Positions 31,085 through 43,540 of a stretch of 64,000 bases of DNA are shown piece after piece. Within the stretch, counting starts at the first letter, position 1; each line of letters begins with the position of its first letter. This stretch comes from Blastobasis lacticolella (taxonomy: Eukaryota; Arthropoda; Insecta; Lepidoptera; Blastobasidae). Below the pieces are notes generated by a model, which saw only the letters and a program-made list of their open reading frames with translations, ran no database searches and was not told the DNA's origin. The stretch spans positions 3,372,463 to 3,436,462 of the forward strand of contig LR990051.1 of NCBI GenBank assembly GCA_905147135.1, written 5' to 3'. Both the position numbers and the translations under genes were made by a program.

Positions 31085-31204
31085 ATAAATTTATCTAACC
31101 CGGTGACAGCGTTGCTGTTCTTGACAACAAAATGACATTTGAAAATGGGCATTTGCGACTTAGTTTCGCTTTTGGTCACCGAGTCAGATAAGTTTGTTGA
31201 ACTG
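31085..31204 (+). mobile_element. MITE, copy 4 of 4
   Basis: AAATTTATCTAACCCGGTGACAG and TTTTGGTCACCGAGTCAGAT with AAGTTTGTTGAAC repeat the order of copy 1. Confidence 0.7.
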
Positions 31205-31299
31205 TACAAAGTACTAGAATTTCTCGCGCCAAGTTATTTTGTAAAAAGGTAATCTCATCAGCTGAACAAATGCCGCATCCAGGATTTGATAAAACTATA

Positions 31300-31500
31300 T
31301 AACCACCAGAGAGTGTTTCCACCAGAGTAGAATAGCACCAACCGGTGACAAATATTTTCGAGCCAAAACTTAGTTAGCTGCGTTTTGCATTGTTATATTT
31401 ATAACATTGCGATCTTCAACCGTCTGCCAAGCGTGGAGGTTATGACAATAACCTCCCCTTTCGATGGAGAGGGCCCAAGGTCCTGCTGTGGACGGCCTTT
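31300..31500 (+). repeat. GGCCGTGTGGTGTCC repeat, decayed copy
   Basis: AGAGTAGAATAGCACCAACC, TGCCAAGCGTGGAGG and AATAACCTCCCCTTTCG follow the order of the copies at 41848 and 62402. The left end is lost. Confidence 0.55.
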
Positions 31501-32008
31501 CATTCTTCGACGACTCTTTCAATAATTTAATCCTCAATTAGATTTTAACTGTTACTTAGCTACAAAAGATGCCGAAATAATATTTTATAGTAACATTATA
31601 TCGAAAAGTAGAATCGCATCCCGTGCCACAGCTCTCGGCTTAAAGGAATACGTAAATAGTCAGTAGGGCATCAGAATTGATCATTATGTTTATGACCTGC
31701 ACTCATTGTTTAAGCCTTTGTAAGCTGAAATTGGACTTGAAGAGATCGTAAGCCCTAATATCTACCTACTATTAATGGACAAATATTTTCTATCATAAAA
31801 TAAATATTACCTATTTATAATGTATTTAAAACCAACTTGCTGACAAATAAATTCGTTTGTCAATTTAATTATTCCACTATTACTTTCTTTTGAAGTGATC
31901 GTCGCGTCGGTCTAAAATACAAAAAACAGAGTTTCTATCTATCTTCTATATGCCAAACTCGCCCTACCTATAAAGTTAATGTAATAATACTCCATTTAAT
32001 ATTACACT
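31500..32008. other. Intergenic, no gene seen
   Basis: AT-rich, with short open frames only. Confidence 0.5.
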
Positions 32009-32039
32009 GTAGAGCATTCGCTGGCCAACAAAGGGCAAG

Positions 32040-32400
32040 TACCAGGCCGTCATGAGCCGCAGGAGTGCTCGCGAGAGAGCGGCGGCGTTCCCACGTGCGC
32101 GCGCGCCGCCCGACTGCCTTGAACGACCTTGCGCCGCTCGCTATAGAGCGCGCGACGTACCAGGGTGCCTTATACGAGTGGTTAAACTAGTAACAGACAA
32201 AATCTTACGCAGTATATAATAAAGTCGCTTTTGGGTGCGGCGGACGTGGTCGGACGTCCGACCAAGGTCAGCTCGCCCGCGCATCCGAATTAATCAAGAA
32301 GCGACGTTATTTTGTACATTGTAAGGGTTAGTATCGACTGCTACTGACGGTTGGTCGGGTTCAGTCAAATCGGAACGACTGTTACTTATAGTATAGGATT
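32040..32400 (+). promoter_or_regulatory. CpG-rich block with TATA-like box and foldable core
   Basis: Against an AT-rich background, 32040-32160 is very GC- and CpG-rich. TATATAATAAAG (32213-32224) can serve as a TATA box and also contains AATAAA, as happens in LTRs. Just downstream, GTCGCTTTTG (32224-32233) pairs with CAAGAAGCGAC (32295-32305), and inside this lies a perfect 18-base palindrome TGGTCGGACGTCCGACCA (32247-32264). It could be an LTR, the promoter and first exon of an unseen gene, or a structured RNA gene. No TG...CA boundaries with a target duplication were found. Confidence 0.35.
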
Positions 32401-33420
32401 TATTTAATTTAGATTAACTTTAGGATTGCACCGTGTACTAATAGCACGTGCACTATAGGCGTGGCATGTGCTTAATGTACATATTTATGACATCAAGCGA
32501 TTTAATCCGCCAACCACCAAGATGTATACTTACTCGGGCATATTTTTCAGCTAAAGCGTGACCAGGAATATATTATGAGGTCTGATTGGCAGACAAATAG
32601 GGAGCTCGTCACTTGCTGTTGGCAGTGTGAGTGACTAGTTCTAGAAATATCCATAATATGGCTTTAGGTCGAAGCAATTTTGAGATGAACCTTGACTTTC
32701 ATGGGAAGTGAACTGAGCCTGGCAGCTATCGGAATACTTCGATCTGTCTTCAAGTCATCTAGATAGACTTAAGAATGACCTAGGTACGCTGTTGAGATGT
32801 GTTTATGGTTAGTTAGTCCACTAGTTCAGTATGCTGAGGAATACGCTATGGTCAGAGTTTCTTTGTTAGGATATTAAGGAAAATATTGGCAACGAGCTCA
32901 TCAGTCAGAAGATCGAAGATATTTACGAGTTTATCTGCGTAAACAACCGATAAGATGTAGTCAAATATGTGTAAATATGGGTTAAAGGGTTTAGTTGTCG
33001 AGTTATATAATAAGACCACGCTAAGTCTGAAACGCTTATTATAATAAAATAAAAAACTCTGTATGGCAAGTTTTTAAACGTCATAGAACGTCATTCATAA
33101 AAGTCATAAATTCTACAGAAATCAAACAATTTGATTTCTGTAGGATTGTTTATTTTCGTGAGTTATGAAAAATATTATTAAATAATAGGCAAAAGAATTA
33201 AAAAGAACGTGTGGGAGATAATTTTCAGCATGATTAATAATTTAGACAAACTAAAAGTACAAGTTCAAGCTAATAACTGAATGTTTACAAGAAGGACTGA
33301 CAAGGACTGACAAGGACAGGTTATCCCCAGATTGTTGCCATATCCACACTTTATAATTTGACTACTGTCAGTCAATACGGACTTATCGTGGTCCTATTAT
33401 AGTTAGTACAGTTAGTTAAC
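32401..33420. other. Intergenic, no gene seen
   Basis: No coding frame or recognisable repeat apart from AT-rich text. TCTACAGAAATCAAA with TTTGATTTCTGTAGGA (33112-33146) is a near-perfect 15-bp hairpin. Confidence 0.45.
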
Positions 33421-33424
33421 ATGT

Positions 33425-33728
33425 TAGCCGCGGCAGCCTTGGCGTAAGGGATATAGCAGATAAGATAGAGGAGGCTCGTCTGCGCTGGTTTGGTCACGTG
33501 ATTGCGTAAGTCTCAAGGATACGTGGGAAATAGGTGCCTGAGCCGGTATCAGGAAAGAGGCCCCGTGGTTTACCCAAGAAGCGATGGATTGACATCGCTA
33601 AGTTGAATGCGAGAGCCAACGGCTTACGACGAGAGGACGCCGAAGACCAGGCGAAGTGGAGAAAAATGAGTAGGAAAGCGGACCCTGGCAGAGATGATGA
33701 GGAGTTGAGCGCCAGATGCGCTTTCTGA
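33425..33728 (+). mobile_element. LINE ORF2 C-terminal fragment
   Basis: Reads GSLGVRDIADKIEEARLRWF, GHVI, then after a break RPRGLPKKRWIDIAKLNARA, NGLRREDAEDQAKWRKMS and RKADPGRDDE to a stop. This is the same LINE tail as at 8395-8705 and better preserved. The frame is broken near 33510-33534. Confidence 0.75.
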
Positions 33729-34177
33729 AATCACAAAAAAAACATTACCTATTGTTATAAAAATCTGTTTCAGCTGGCCTACACCACTGATATGCAATGA
33801 GATTAAGAGTGGGAGGAGAACATTGCAGTAAACTTAGGCCACAGTAAAATATGTTGTTCTCTTTCACGTTGCACATGTGGCACATTTTGTAGGATTTTAT
33901 GTATATCTTAGTCGGTGAAGAGATAAAAATTCAACATCAGTATTAAAAGAGCAACTAGCACAGTGCAGTGCACCCTCATCGAGCGAGCGTTGTGCAATGC
34001 GCAACACGGCTTGAAATTGCCCGAGCCGACCCCGTTTCTTTGTTCGAAATATTTTTAATCGAGTACACGGCTTAAGACTGCTACATTTAGCACCTGCACG
34101 AGTAAATCGATTTTACGGTGCGTGTGTACGCTTACTAGGCTTTTTTGCTGTTATAGTGATGTTTGTTTATTGAATAA

Positions 34178-34510
34178 CTAGCTGTCCCTCTTGAATCACT
34201 CCTGTTATTTAACACCGCATTAAAATCCGTTGTGTAGTTCAAAAGACCTAAGCGTACATACATACATATAGAGGGACATATGGCGGGAAGCGAATTTGTT
34301 TCATACTATATATAGACTAGCGGTTCCCCGTGGTTTTCACCTGAGCGCAGTTCGGATCTTTGTAAATGTAAATTCTATTATTTTCCCGGATGAAACCTCG
34401 TGAAAGAATTTTCAAGACCTATTAGTGAAAGAATATTTAAAATTAGTGCAGTAGTTGCGGATATTATCCCCAACATAAAAATTTACAAACTTTTCCTCGC
34501 AGTATATATA
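34178..34510. mobile_element. Helitron-like repeat fragments
   Basis: 34178-34320 shares CATTAAAATCCGTTG and CTAAGCGTACATACATAC with 43260-43325 and 42295-42350. 34317-34505 starts ACTAGCGGTTCCCCG, a Helitron-like 3' end in reverse, and shares GTGAAAGAATTTTCAA with 19645. Confidence 0.45.
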
Positions 34511-34544
34511 GAACCACAGAAGAGAAAGAATGGTAGATTTACAG

Positions 34545-37050
34545 ATATTCATATTCATATTCATTTATTCGTAGTAATAATCATACATCGTCATTTAAAA
34601 TAGTTTCATGAATAGAATTAAGTACTAATAGTTGATGTCAATGTTAACAAACAATTAATTCAATAGTATCAAATTATCATGATTCGAAATCGTCAAGAAT
34701 TAAATTAGTATTATAATATCAAATAATAATTAAGTCAAATGTTAAATTAAATAATTATAAGAAAAATACAAAATGCTTCGAACATGTCAAATATAAAATT
34801 AAATCATAATATGAAATGTCAAATACAATGTTCGAAAACTATATGTCAAATATGAATTAATCGAAATGTCAAATACAATACAATGAAACAAATAGTCGCA
34901 TACAATATTGCGTGTCACAGAAAGAAACCATTTTTTATAGTATATTATTCATTGTATTCAATTAAATTACTAGAAGTGGGTGAATCAATCTAATAACGGA
35001 GAGGGACTAAAGGCTTCGCTCATCTAAAAACTCATCTATAGAGTAGTATGTTTTTTTTATTAATGTCAATTTTAATAGCTTGCAGAACCTGTGGTAGGTT
35101 TAGGCACGAATATCCGTATGCGGCTGCATACTATAGATGCATATTATAGATCCGCGGGCCCATGATATACAGCGAACGGGTAGTTTTGTCCAGTCTGTGA
35201 GTCGGTATTGGTAGGTCATGTTGATTGCTAGAGGATACTCGTAGGCCAAGAGTTACGTTATTAGGAAACTCGCCCATATTACGCCTCACGTATTTGGCTA
35301 CTTCGAAGATGTAAAGTGAAGGAAGCGTCAGTTCAGATCTATAAATAATTGCCATCAAGCGCCACGTGTGACAAAATCCGCACTGCCCTCTTCTGTAAAA
35401 TGAATGGCCTGTTTCTGTCCGCTGCCTGTCCCCACAAATCAATACCATAGGCCAAATGGGAATGAAAAAGTGCATAATATGCTGTTATTAAATTTTTACG
35501 CGTCAGTGTCCGTGATAGTCGCATGATGGCGAACAGCGCTGAGTTCAGCTTTTGACACAGTTTATCAATGTAGTCCTGCCATTGGAGATACCGATCGAAC
35601 TCAAAGCCAACAAAGCGAGCACAGTCGACATTTTGAATGGGAACATCGTCTACACGCACCGACATCGATGGTCCCGAACCCCGCCTTAAGGAAAACGCCA
35701 TTACGTTGGTCTTAGAGATGTTCAGTTGCATACCATTTGCACGCGACCACGCTGCGATCGTGTGCGTTACTGATTGGACATTTAAGACCAGCTCGTGCTC
35801 ATCACTAGCGTGTACTATAGCACAGATGTCATTGGCATACATGATAAAATCAACAAAACTTCATCATCAGCAGGAAGATACTGTTTCCGACATTGGACCC
35901 CTGTGGAACGGATCTGTTACCGATCAGGTCGGGTTTAGACCTGCGTGCGATTTGACAAGAAAGTTAATATAATCTGAAGATACACTCCACGTACGCCACA
36001 GTGTTCCAGTTTAGAAGTAATGAGTTTATGGTCAACTAAGTCGAAAGCACGGGACGGGTCAAAAAATACGGCCGCGACGTGTCTCCTCGCCTCCAGCTGG
36101 CGTAGCACGGTGCACTGCAGCAGCCGCGCCGCGCCCGCCGTGGAGCGGCCCGCCTGGTAGGCATGCTGCTGCGGACACAGCGATTTATTACTAGCGAGAA
36201 AATCCGCGAGGCGTGAGCAAATTCCAATTTCAAAAATTTTTGATATCGCCGGTACTAGGGATCGGTCGATATCGGTCTGTAACTTTTTAAATCAGTCTTG
36301 ATACCCTTACCCTTGTAAACAGGAATAACTTTTACAATTTTTAGTAAATCAGGATATTCGCCGTTACTTACAAAATCATTAAAGAAGTCACATAAAATTT
36401 ATAAAAATTCATGAGGTAACCTGTGTAAAATATACGTAGGAACGTCGTAAATATCTTTAGTTTGTTTAGGTTTTATTTTTTTGATAATTTTTTTTATTTC
36501 GGCAATTGTAAATGGTTTGAAAAACATATTATGTTGTATAGGTGGAATATTAGTACATAATAATTGCATAGCATCCACAATATTAGGTCGCAGCGGCGTG
36601 TCCCGCACAACCGATATGTAGTACGCATTGAGCGCACTCGCTAGGCGCTGCCGCCCCGTTTCGCCCTGGCCGCCTATTGCGTGCTGCAATATGTCCATCC
36701 CATTCGCATGAGGATTTTTGTTTGTTTCTGATTTTATGACATCCCATAATGCCCGACCCGAATTTTCAGCGGCAGAGATAGTGTTATTTAAATATTTTTT
36801 TCTAGTTCCCGCGAGCAGACTTATGTGCCTACTTTTGCAGCTTAAGTAAAATTGTTGCAGTTTCATATTACCAGGGAAGTGTTGTGTATACATATGTACC
36901 AATTGTAAGAAATCACTTGATGATTCAGTCACATTATTACACCACACCTCAGGTATCTCATCAGGAAGGGCGTAACTTTCGTCAGAGCAGAGGTGTAACG
37001 TTATCTGTTGTATATTCAAAACTAAGATCTCAGACATGTCAGAAAGCGTG
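34545..37050 (-). mobile_element. Jockey-like LINE, broken
   Basis: On the minus strand: 37037-36399 codes the end of the linker and the start of reverse transcriptase (SRHISLLAGTRKKYLNNTIS, FKPFTIAEIKKIIKKIKPKQT, KDIYDVPTYILHRLP). 36390-35860 holds remnants of the fingers and palm (KIFEIGICSRLADFLASN with DPSRAFDLVDHKL in broken frames). 35842-35339 gives YANDICAIV, a YADD box changed to YAND, and the thumb (NISKTNVMAFSLRRG, LARFVGFEFDR-like, QWQDYIDKLC). The 3' part runs to about 34545, where ATGAATATGAATATGAATAT forms a short tandem tail. Stops and the altered catalytic box make it inactive. Confidence 0.75.
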
Positions 37051-37199
37051 GAGATTGTTTCAACACTCCACTAGTGTGGAGGCGACTCAAGTCCAAAAGT
37101 GCACTGTTACGACTCGATATGTCCCCGTGATGACCTCCCATAGATACAAAAAATGGTTAAAAACAGCACAAGATCAAGAACGTATAAAAATATTATAGG

Positions 37200-38235
37200 A
37201 GGCCTACATGCTCGAGATTTAAAATGGTTGAAGGAAGAAGAATCAGAGTTTGTATTAAAAACAAAACATAATGATCATATTTTGTATCATATAATTGTAA
37301 GTAGTACATTATTGATATGTTTTAACAAGGCTTAAAAAGTGTTATTCTCCGATAATATTGTATCCGTGTACATGCTACGAACAAATTATTTATTTATTTA
37401 TAAGAGGTACTAAATATAACTGTAGAAAATTTAAAGGTAGAAGCTGTTTTAGTCAGCAGACAGGTCTGTATTGTTTCGTGTGCAATAAACTGTTTTGTTT
37501 TTGCGTTTTGTTTGATATTACTTGTTATTACCCTTGAAACTGTTAATAGTCGTTCTGGTATTACAACACCGACGTGATACACAGTTACGCTGCTCTAGAA
37601 TTCGTTCTATTTTATTTACTAGTTAGTTTGAGATTGTAAGTTTTGTATCTTGGGGGTAAATCTCTGAAACTACTAAACCTGTTTTAAAATTATTATAAAT
37701 AATAATTATAATAATAATAATAAATAATTAATATGAATATTCATTATAATATAGTTATGGCTGCCCTTCTGACAGTTTCCCGCTGTCCGTCCCTATGTAT
37801 CTCCGTACTTTAGATCTTTTAAACTACGCAACGGATTTTAATGCGGTTTTCAACAATAGTTAGAGTGATTCAAAAGGAAGGTTAGTAAGCAAGAAAAGAA
37901 GGGTAGGTATGAGTAAGATAGTGTACGCGTACGAGGTCGCGCCGGGTCCACTAGTCTCATATAAAAGACATCAACGCGTTTATGATAACAAGTTAAATTT
38001 ACAACAACAAGTTAGATTTATGTACATATCAATGATCGAAAGCGGCGACTATCATCCTTTACATAAACGATCTACACTTATATTTTTTTATTCCTACCTA
38101 CTCCTAAGATTTTAATGAACTTGATATGTTTTGTTTGTACTATTATGTATGTATGATCTGTTTTTTCTGACTTGTCCTTTTTGGTGAACAAACAATGCCC
38201 AAAATCACGACTTGCCGTATCAAAGCTACGTATTT
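37200..38235. other. Intergenic, no gene seen
   Basis: Holds an (AAT)n stretch at 37690-37735 and a repeat fragment at 37820-37900 (ACGGATTTTAATGCGGTTTTC). Frames are short. Confidence 0.5.
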
Positions 38236-38239
38236 TGTG

Positions 38240-38513
38240 TATCATCATCACAGCCCGTAATAGTCCACTGCAGGACTTAAGGCCTCTCCCACGAAAGGGG
38301 AGGTTATTGCCATAATCTTCACGCTTGGCAGGTGGGTTGGAAATCGCAGTGTTTAAATATAAAATGGAAAATGCTGCTGCCCATTTTCCAGACTACGGAA
38401 ACTTTGAACTTTTGCCTCGAAAACATTAGTCGCCTTGTGACGACACCCATGATCGTAAGGTTTTGGTGCTATTCTACTCTGCCGGTCACCACACGGCCAA
38501 TTTTGTGTATAAA
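38240..38513 (-). repeat. GGCCGTGTGGTGTCC repeat, complete copy
   Basis: Runs from ATCATCATCACAGCCCGTAA to CACACGGCC and is the reverse of the copies at 41848 and 62402. It is a lepidopteran dispersed repeat of about 265 bp with no clear tRNA head. Confidence 0.7.
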
Positions 38514-39257
38514 TGTCTTGAATTATACAAGAAATACATAGAATGTGAATTTCAACGAATTTATCCATTTAAATACATTATTTCCTGAACCAAATAGGAC
38601 AAGTCAGTTTGGACAGATTATACATAATCATTATGTTCGGGCCAAATCTCGCAAGCTTAATTTGAGTTGAAATTTTGTATAGTTACAATGCATTAAACCC
38701 TGGAGCTGGTTTGATGGTGGAGTCGGAAAGTGGTCTTAGAAATAAATGAAATAAACCATTGCCTTTGGGTTCTTTGGAGTAGTGTTGATGAGTAATATAC
38801 CCCTACGTGATATTAAAGGTCTGATGATGTTGACGGAAGTCATCGAAACTACTGAACGCAACAAGAAACCCTATCGTTTTTGGGCCTCTTTGGAACAGTC
38901 TTGATGAGTACTATACCGCACGATAATAAGCTTGCTATGAGAATATATTTTTTTATTAGAGAACTTTACTATACTAAAATAAAGAGAAAAGATTTGTATT
39001 TTTGTTTCTTTGTAATGAATAAACTCAAAAACTAGTGCGTTCAATTTAAAAAATGTTTTACTAATAGGGAGCTACGTTATTCCCGAGTGACAAAGGTTTT
39101 TTATTTGATAAATTTGATGTTTACAGATATCCGAACTGCGCATGTGAAAGCCGCTGAGAACGGCTAGTTTTTATTAGGGAAATGATCAGCGTGTCACCTC
39201 ATGACATCGAGCCTCGAGTCCGCTAATTTACTTGGTTCGATCGAATTGTAATCATCC

Positions 39258-39520
39258 ATTCATCACAGCCCATAACAGTCCACTGCAGGACTTAGGGCCT
39301 CTCCCACAAAAAGGGAGGTTATTGCCATAATCTCCACGCTTGGCAGGCGGGTTGGAGATCGCAGTGTTATAATATAACAATGGAAAATGCTGCTGCCCAT
39401 TTTCCAGTCTACGGAGGGGCTTAGATCTTTTGCCTCGAAAACATTAGTCGCCTTGTACGACACCCACGAGTGTAAGGGGTTGGTGCTATTCTACTCTGCC
39501 GGACACCACACGGCCGAATT
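39258..39520 (-). repeat. GGCCGTGTGGTGTCC repeat, complete copy
   Basis: Near-identical to 38240-38513 in the same orientation, about 1 kb away. Confidence 0.7.
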
Positions 39521-39529
39521 GTAATGATG

Positions 39530-40190
39530 ATGATGAAATGCAACGCCTCTGTGTGAACTAAACAGAAATGCCTCGTGCCCATATTATCATCGAAGCTTTA
39601 GCACAAAGCAAGCATTGTTTCTTGAAGGCAGGAATAATAAGACGACTATACCAAGCTTGGCATCTGTGTAAAATGGATATGGTTTAAAGTTCACTTCTAA
39701 AATGATCAAGCAAGAAACATTGTATCACATTATCCTGCTTGTTATATTTACGAGGGAAACAAAGGGAACCACTCACAGTTACTATGTACTGTAGTTATTT
39801 TTTGGCTGCAGGTTCTTAATTGCTCATAAAACAGATAAAGTATTAAAAATCCTTTATGTGGCTACATGATAAGCTTCAACTTCCAAATATTTCGGGGTCA
39901 AACTAAGCAACCTTGATAGCTTGGTGACCCATAGTGAGCTAAGATCTAATGTGCTTTAAACTAAATGACTTTGCATAAAAATTTGTGAAGCAGACTTGTT
40001 TTCGAGTCATCGTCATCATGTTGGCGTCAATACCGTGCGAGGACTCATTCTTTGTTCTCTGATTGTTCTGGAGTTGTTACCAGCATTGGTCCTAGGACTA
40101 GATGGGGCGTCCGTCTGCGCCAAGGGGTTGGCAGTGAGCGGAAGTGCAAAACGACGCGGCTTATGAGTGTCCTATCTTTTCCTAGTACAG
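39530..40190. other. Intergenic, no gene seen
   Basis: Only short frames, with no splice-framed coding text. Confidence 0.45.
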
Positions 40191-40194
40191 TTTA

Positions 40195-40452
40195 CTGCTG
40201 GGCCGGGGTCTGCCTTGACGTTTGAATTACAGTGGAGCGACTGCCTTCTGACTGAATAGCCTTGCTACTAGGGGAACTTGACGAGATTGGATCATGGTTA
40301 CACATTCAGGCGACTAAATGTGCAGGTTTAATTACGATGTTTTACCTCACCGTAAGAGCATTGGTTAGCATTCAATACATAACTCAGAACTCGAACCCGG
40401 TACCACTAGCTTACAAGGCGGATACTTTAACCACTCGGCTACCGACGCACCT
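40195..40452 (-). mobile_element. SINE family A, internally deleted
   Basis: Contains GGTCTGCCTTGACG, AGTGGAGCGACTGCC, GTAAGAGCATTGGTTAG and, at the head (minus strand), GTAGCCGAGTGGTTAAAG and GGTTCGAGTTC. It is shorter than 1963-2312. Confidence 0.65.
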
Positions 40453-40879
40453 ATAAATTTTTAATACAGCGCCAAATACTTTGTAACTTACGATATTATG
40501 TCTAAGTCCCCTTATGCCTAAAGTTAGTCACCTGCCCGCGAAGAAAACACGATAGTCAATTGCGATTATCACCCACTCACAACCGGGTCAAGAATCAGTT
40601 AATGCACCGCCTCTCTCGTAAACATGCACTAACAAACAAATATATTATATCTTTATACAGATAAGCCTACATCATGTGTATTGTAAACATGTATACGACT
40701 GGTACAATCGAGTTTGAATATAACGAAATATATCTATAAACAACACAAATACTCACTTGTCTTTAGAGAAAGGTTGCCTGGTAGAGATCGCTTGTAGCGA
40801 TAAGGCCGCGTTTGGCCACAACTAGTTATGGTTTTTGTTGGAACTTTTTTCTTGTGTAAGCAAAAAGCAATATAGAATT

Positions 40880-41267
40880 TATCTATCTATCTATACTAAT
40901 ATTATAATGAAGATCTAGGTTTGATTGTTTGTTTGTGACTCTTGTAACTCCCATTCCCCTGCCCCTTATACTTAAAACTACTTACTTACATGACTGAGAT
41001 GTCTCTAGCTATAAGACGTGTAAATTACACATATTTACAGTGATCGTCTAGTTTTAAATACATTACAAGGACCCTCTACGTTGTGTGTTATTAATTTGTC
41101 ACCCAAACAAGCGCATTTAAACACGAAATATGAATACTTTTCAAAATCTAGCGATGTAGGTAATAACTAATCTACTGGAACGTACTTATGGCACAGAAGG
41201 ACCTTTACAGGACTGTATTTATCTAAAGATCGTGATCCGGAAGATTGAGAATAAAGCTGACCTGACC
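40880..41267. other. Helitron-like 5' end, then unassigned sequence
   Basis: ATCTATCTATCTATACTAATATTATAATG at its core has the TCTATACTAATATTATAA start seen in lepidopteran Helitrons. A matching CTAG end was not found. No gene. Confidence 0.35.
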
Positions 41268-41466
41268 TGAGTGGTTCAATGGTCAATGATGAATTTTAAT
41301 TTCTGTTACGGGTCTGGGTGTTCTAGGTATGTATACATAAGTATGTATTAAAAAAAAGTATTTAAGTAGTATATCAGTTATCTAGCACCCATAGTACAAG
41401 CTTTGCTTAGTTTGGGGCTAGATTGCGCTGTGTGAATTTGTCCACGAATATTTATTTATTTATTTA
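41268..41466 (+). mobile_element. SINE family B, head-truncated
   Basis: Shares AATTTTAATTTCTGTTACGG, AAGTAGTATATCAGTTA, AGTACAAGCTTTGCTTAG and a (TATT)n tail with the copy at 43541-43783. Most of the tRNA-like head is missing. Confidence 0.65.
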
Positions 41467-41559
41467 AAGCTTATCGACAAAGGTAGCTCAGTCAGTTTGC
41501 AAGCTGAATGGACAGGCTGGTCACATTTGTTGTGACCGGATGGAGCGACCCATCCACAC

Positions 41560-41720
41560 CTGATGATGATCTGCGCGCAACGGCTGGCAGGAAAATTAGG
41601 AAAGCACTTCGCTCAGTCTTCAGCATGCTCGCTTTGTAAGCCGTTGTTGTGGTGCAGGCACCTATTTCCCACATAAACCTGGGATTTATCGGCACAAGCG
41701 AGCCTGATGTCTCTCACGCT
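41560..41720 (-). mobile_element. LINE ORF2 C-terminal fragment
   Basis: On the minus strand GSLSVRDIRLA, GNRCL-like text, NGLQSEHAED and RAKC-like text follow the order of the tails at 8395 and 33425, in broken frames. Confidence 0.55.
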
Positions 41721-41847
41721 AAGGCTGCCAAAATGCACTGTAACTACTCGTTATGCAATCAGTGTCGCAATGCTCTGCACATCCACAGCAGCACATTTTG
41801 GTCGTTCGCGTGGTGTTCACCGTTTTAACACTTATGATAGGTATACT

Positions 41848-42113
41848 AGTGGCCGTGTGGTGTCCGGCAGAGTAGAATAGCACCAACCCCTTACACTCAT
41901 GGGTGTCGTACAAGGCGACTAATGATTTCGAGGCAAAGATCAAGAGTCTCCGTAGTCTGGTAAATTTGCAGCAGCATTTTACATTGTTATATTTAAACAC
42001 TGCGATCTCCAACCCTCCTGCCAAGCGTGGAGATTAGGGCAATGACCTCCCCTTTCGTGGGAGAGGCTCTAAGTCCTGCAGTGAACTGTTACGGGCTGTG
42101 ATGATGATGATAC
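41848..42113 (+). repeat. GGCCGTGTGGTGTCC repeat, complete copy
   Basis: Starts GGCCGTGTGGTGTCCGGC and ends GGGCTGTGATGATGATG. The internal CTGCCAAGCGTGGAG and CTCCCCTTTCGTGGGAG can pair partly. Confidence 0.7.
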
Positions 42114-42154
42114 TAATGGGCCCGGTGCGACTACTTTCGCGTGGCGTCCAACCC

Positions 42155-42255
42155 CTAACCTACACTACCCCTACGCCTACCCTACACCTACTCAACACTT
42201 ACCCTACACCTACCCGACACGACCCTACACCTACTATACTCCTACCTACCTTTTC
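42155..42255 (+). repeat. Degenerate CCTACACCTA-type array
   Basis: ACCCTACACCTACTC, TTACCCTACACCTACC and GACCCTACACCTACT repeat with a 7-18 base period. It is not the insect telomere repeat TTAGG. A related stretch precedes 43200. Confidence 0.6.
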
Positions 42256-43540
42256 TCTTGCATATAAACCTTCCTCTTGATTCACCATCAAAACCGCATT
42301 AAAATCCATACATACATAGATACAGGGACCAACAGCGGGAAGCGACCTTGTTTTGAAATTATAAAATAGTTTTAACAAACAAACGAACAACCAAATCTTT
42401 TCACTTTTATTAGTAGGTATAGGTAGATACGACTATCATTTACTAAGTAATACAAGACTTTCATTACAATAGTTGTGGTGGTGGTGGTGGTAGGTAGGTG
42501 GGTAGGTACGACTGCTTTCCTATAGGTATATGGCTGACTTTAGCAAATTACTAACTCTGCAACTAAAGTCTAGATTTTGAATTTTTATATAACGTTTTTT
42601 AATGAAAAGAGTGGACCGCCTAGGTCATCGCAGCCCAATGATAAAGCTTCAACAGTAACAGTACTTGCCAGTAAGTAGTGATAATGATTAAAATACAAAA
42701 ACAAAAGAAAGCCCACATCACGTTATTGTTGTTATGTAAACAATATTATTATTGTTAAGGACTTGCTGATAAAATAAATTACAGATGTAAATAGTTAATG
42801 ATGCCTTTGTGTTCGCAGGACACAAACACTGCCACTGTAATAATCACAGGCGAGTATTAATCGAGGTAAATGCCGAGTCAAACAATAACATTGTTTTTTT
42901 TTGCGCCCAACGCAAAGGAAATGGGCACCCTCCGGTATAGCGGTTGGGAGGGAGGAGGTGAACTCTCATGAGTACCAGCCGGCCGGCCGGACTGGTTATG
43001 CACGACTCGCCAAAAAATAACCTAGGCGTATACGTGCTTAACACCCCCTGGGAGCACCTGTAGCCATAAGGGCCTTTCAGGTTTCATCGGATGCTACACC
43101 CCGTAGGGACGGGGTGCGCTCAAAATAATAACAGAAAGTAAAACTAATTTATTTAAAGTAAAACTAAACCTTGTGTACCCGACACGTCTTCGTTCGCATA
43201 CACCTACTTTACCCCTACCTACCCTTTTTTTGCCTATATTTATACCTTCCTCTTGAATTACTCTATCTATGGTTGAAAACTGCATTAAAATCCGTTGCGT
43301 AGATTAAAAGATCTAAGCGTACATTTAGAAACTCAGTGTTTGTTATGAGGCCATATTTTTTATTAAAACTAGGTATGCCAAACGAGCAGAGTAACATTTC
43401 GGCTAAATAAAAAAATATTTTGAAAAGCTGCTTTTCATTAAAAAAAATCGTAAAAAGATGGTTATTGTAACCAATCGCTAACAATCTATTTTAGACGCAA
43501 AGAGTTAAACTGTAGCCTTTGCTCAATTGTCTCACTGATT
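42256..43540. other. Repeat-rich intergenic DNA
   Basis: Includes a GGT run at 42477-42500 and a GC-rich repeat at 42900-43125 (GGGCACCCTCCGG, CCGGCCGGCCGGAC, CACCCCGTAGGGACGGGGTGC, the last a 7-bp hairpin). 43195-43325 matches 42240-42350. No gene. Confidence 0.5.

Noticed and set aside
42155..42255. Possible interstitial telomere repeat
   Set aside because: The unit is CCTACAC-like and irregular, not the insect TTAGG/CCTAA repeat.
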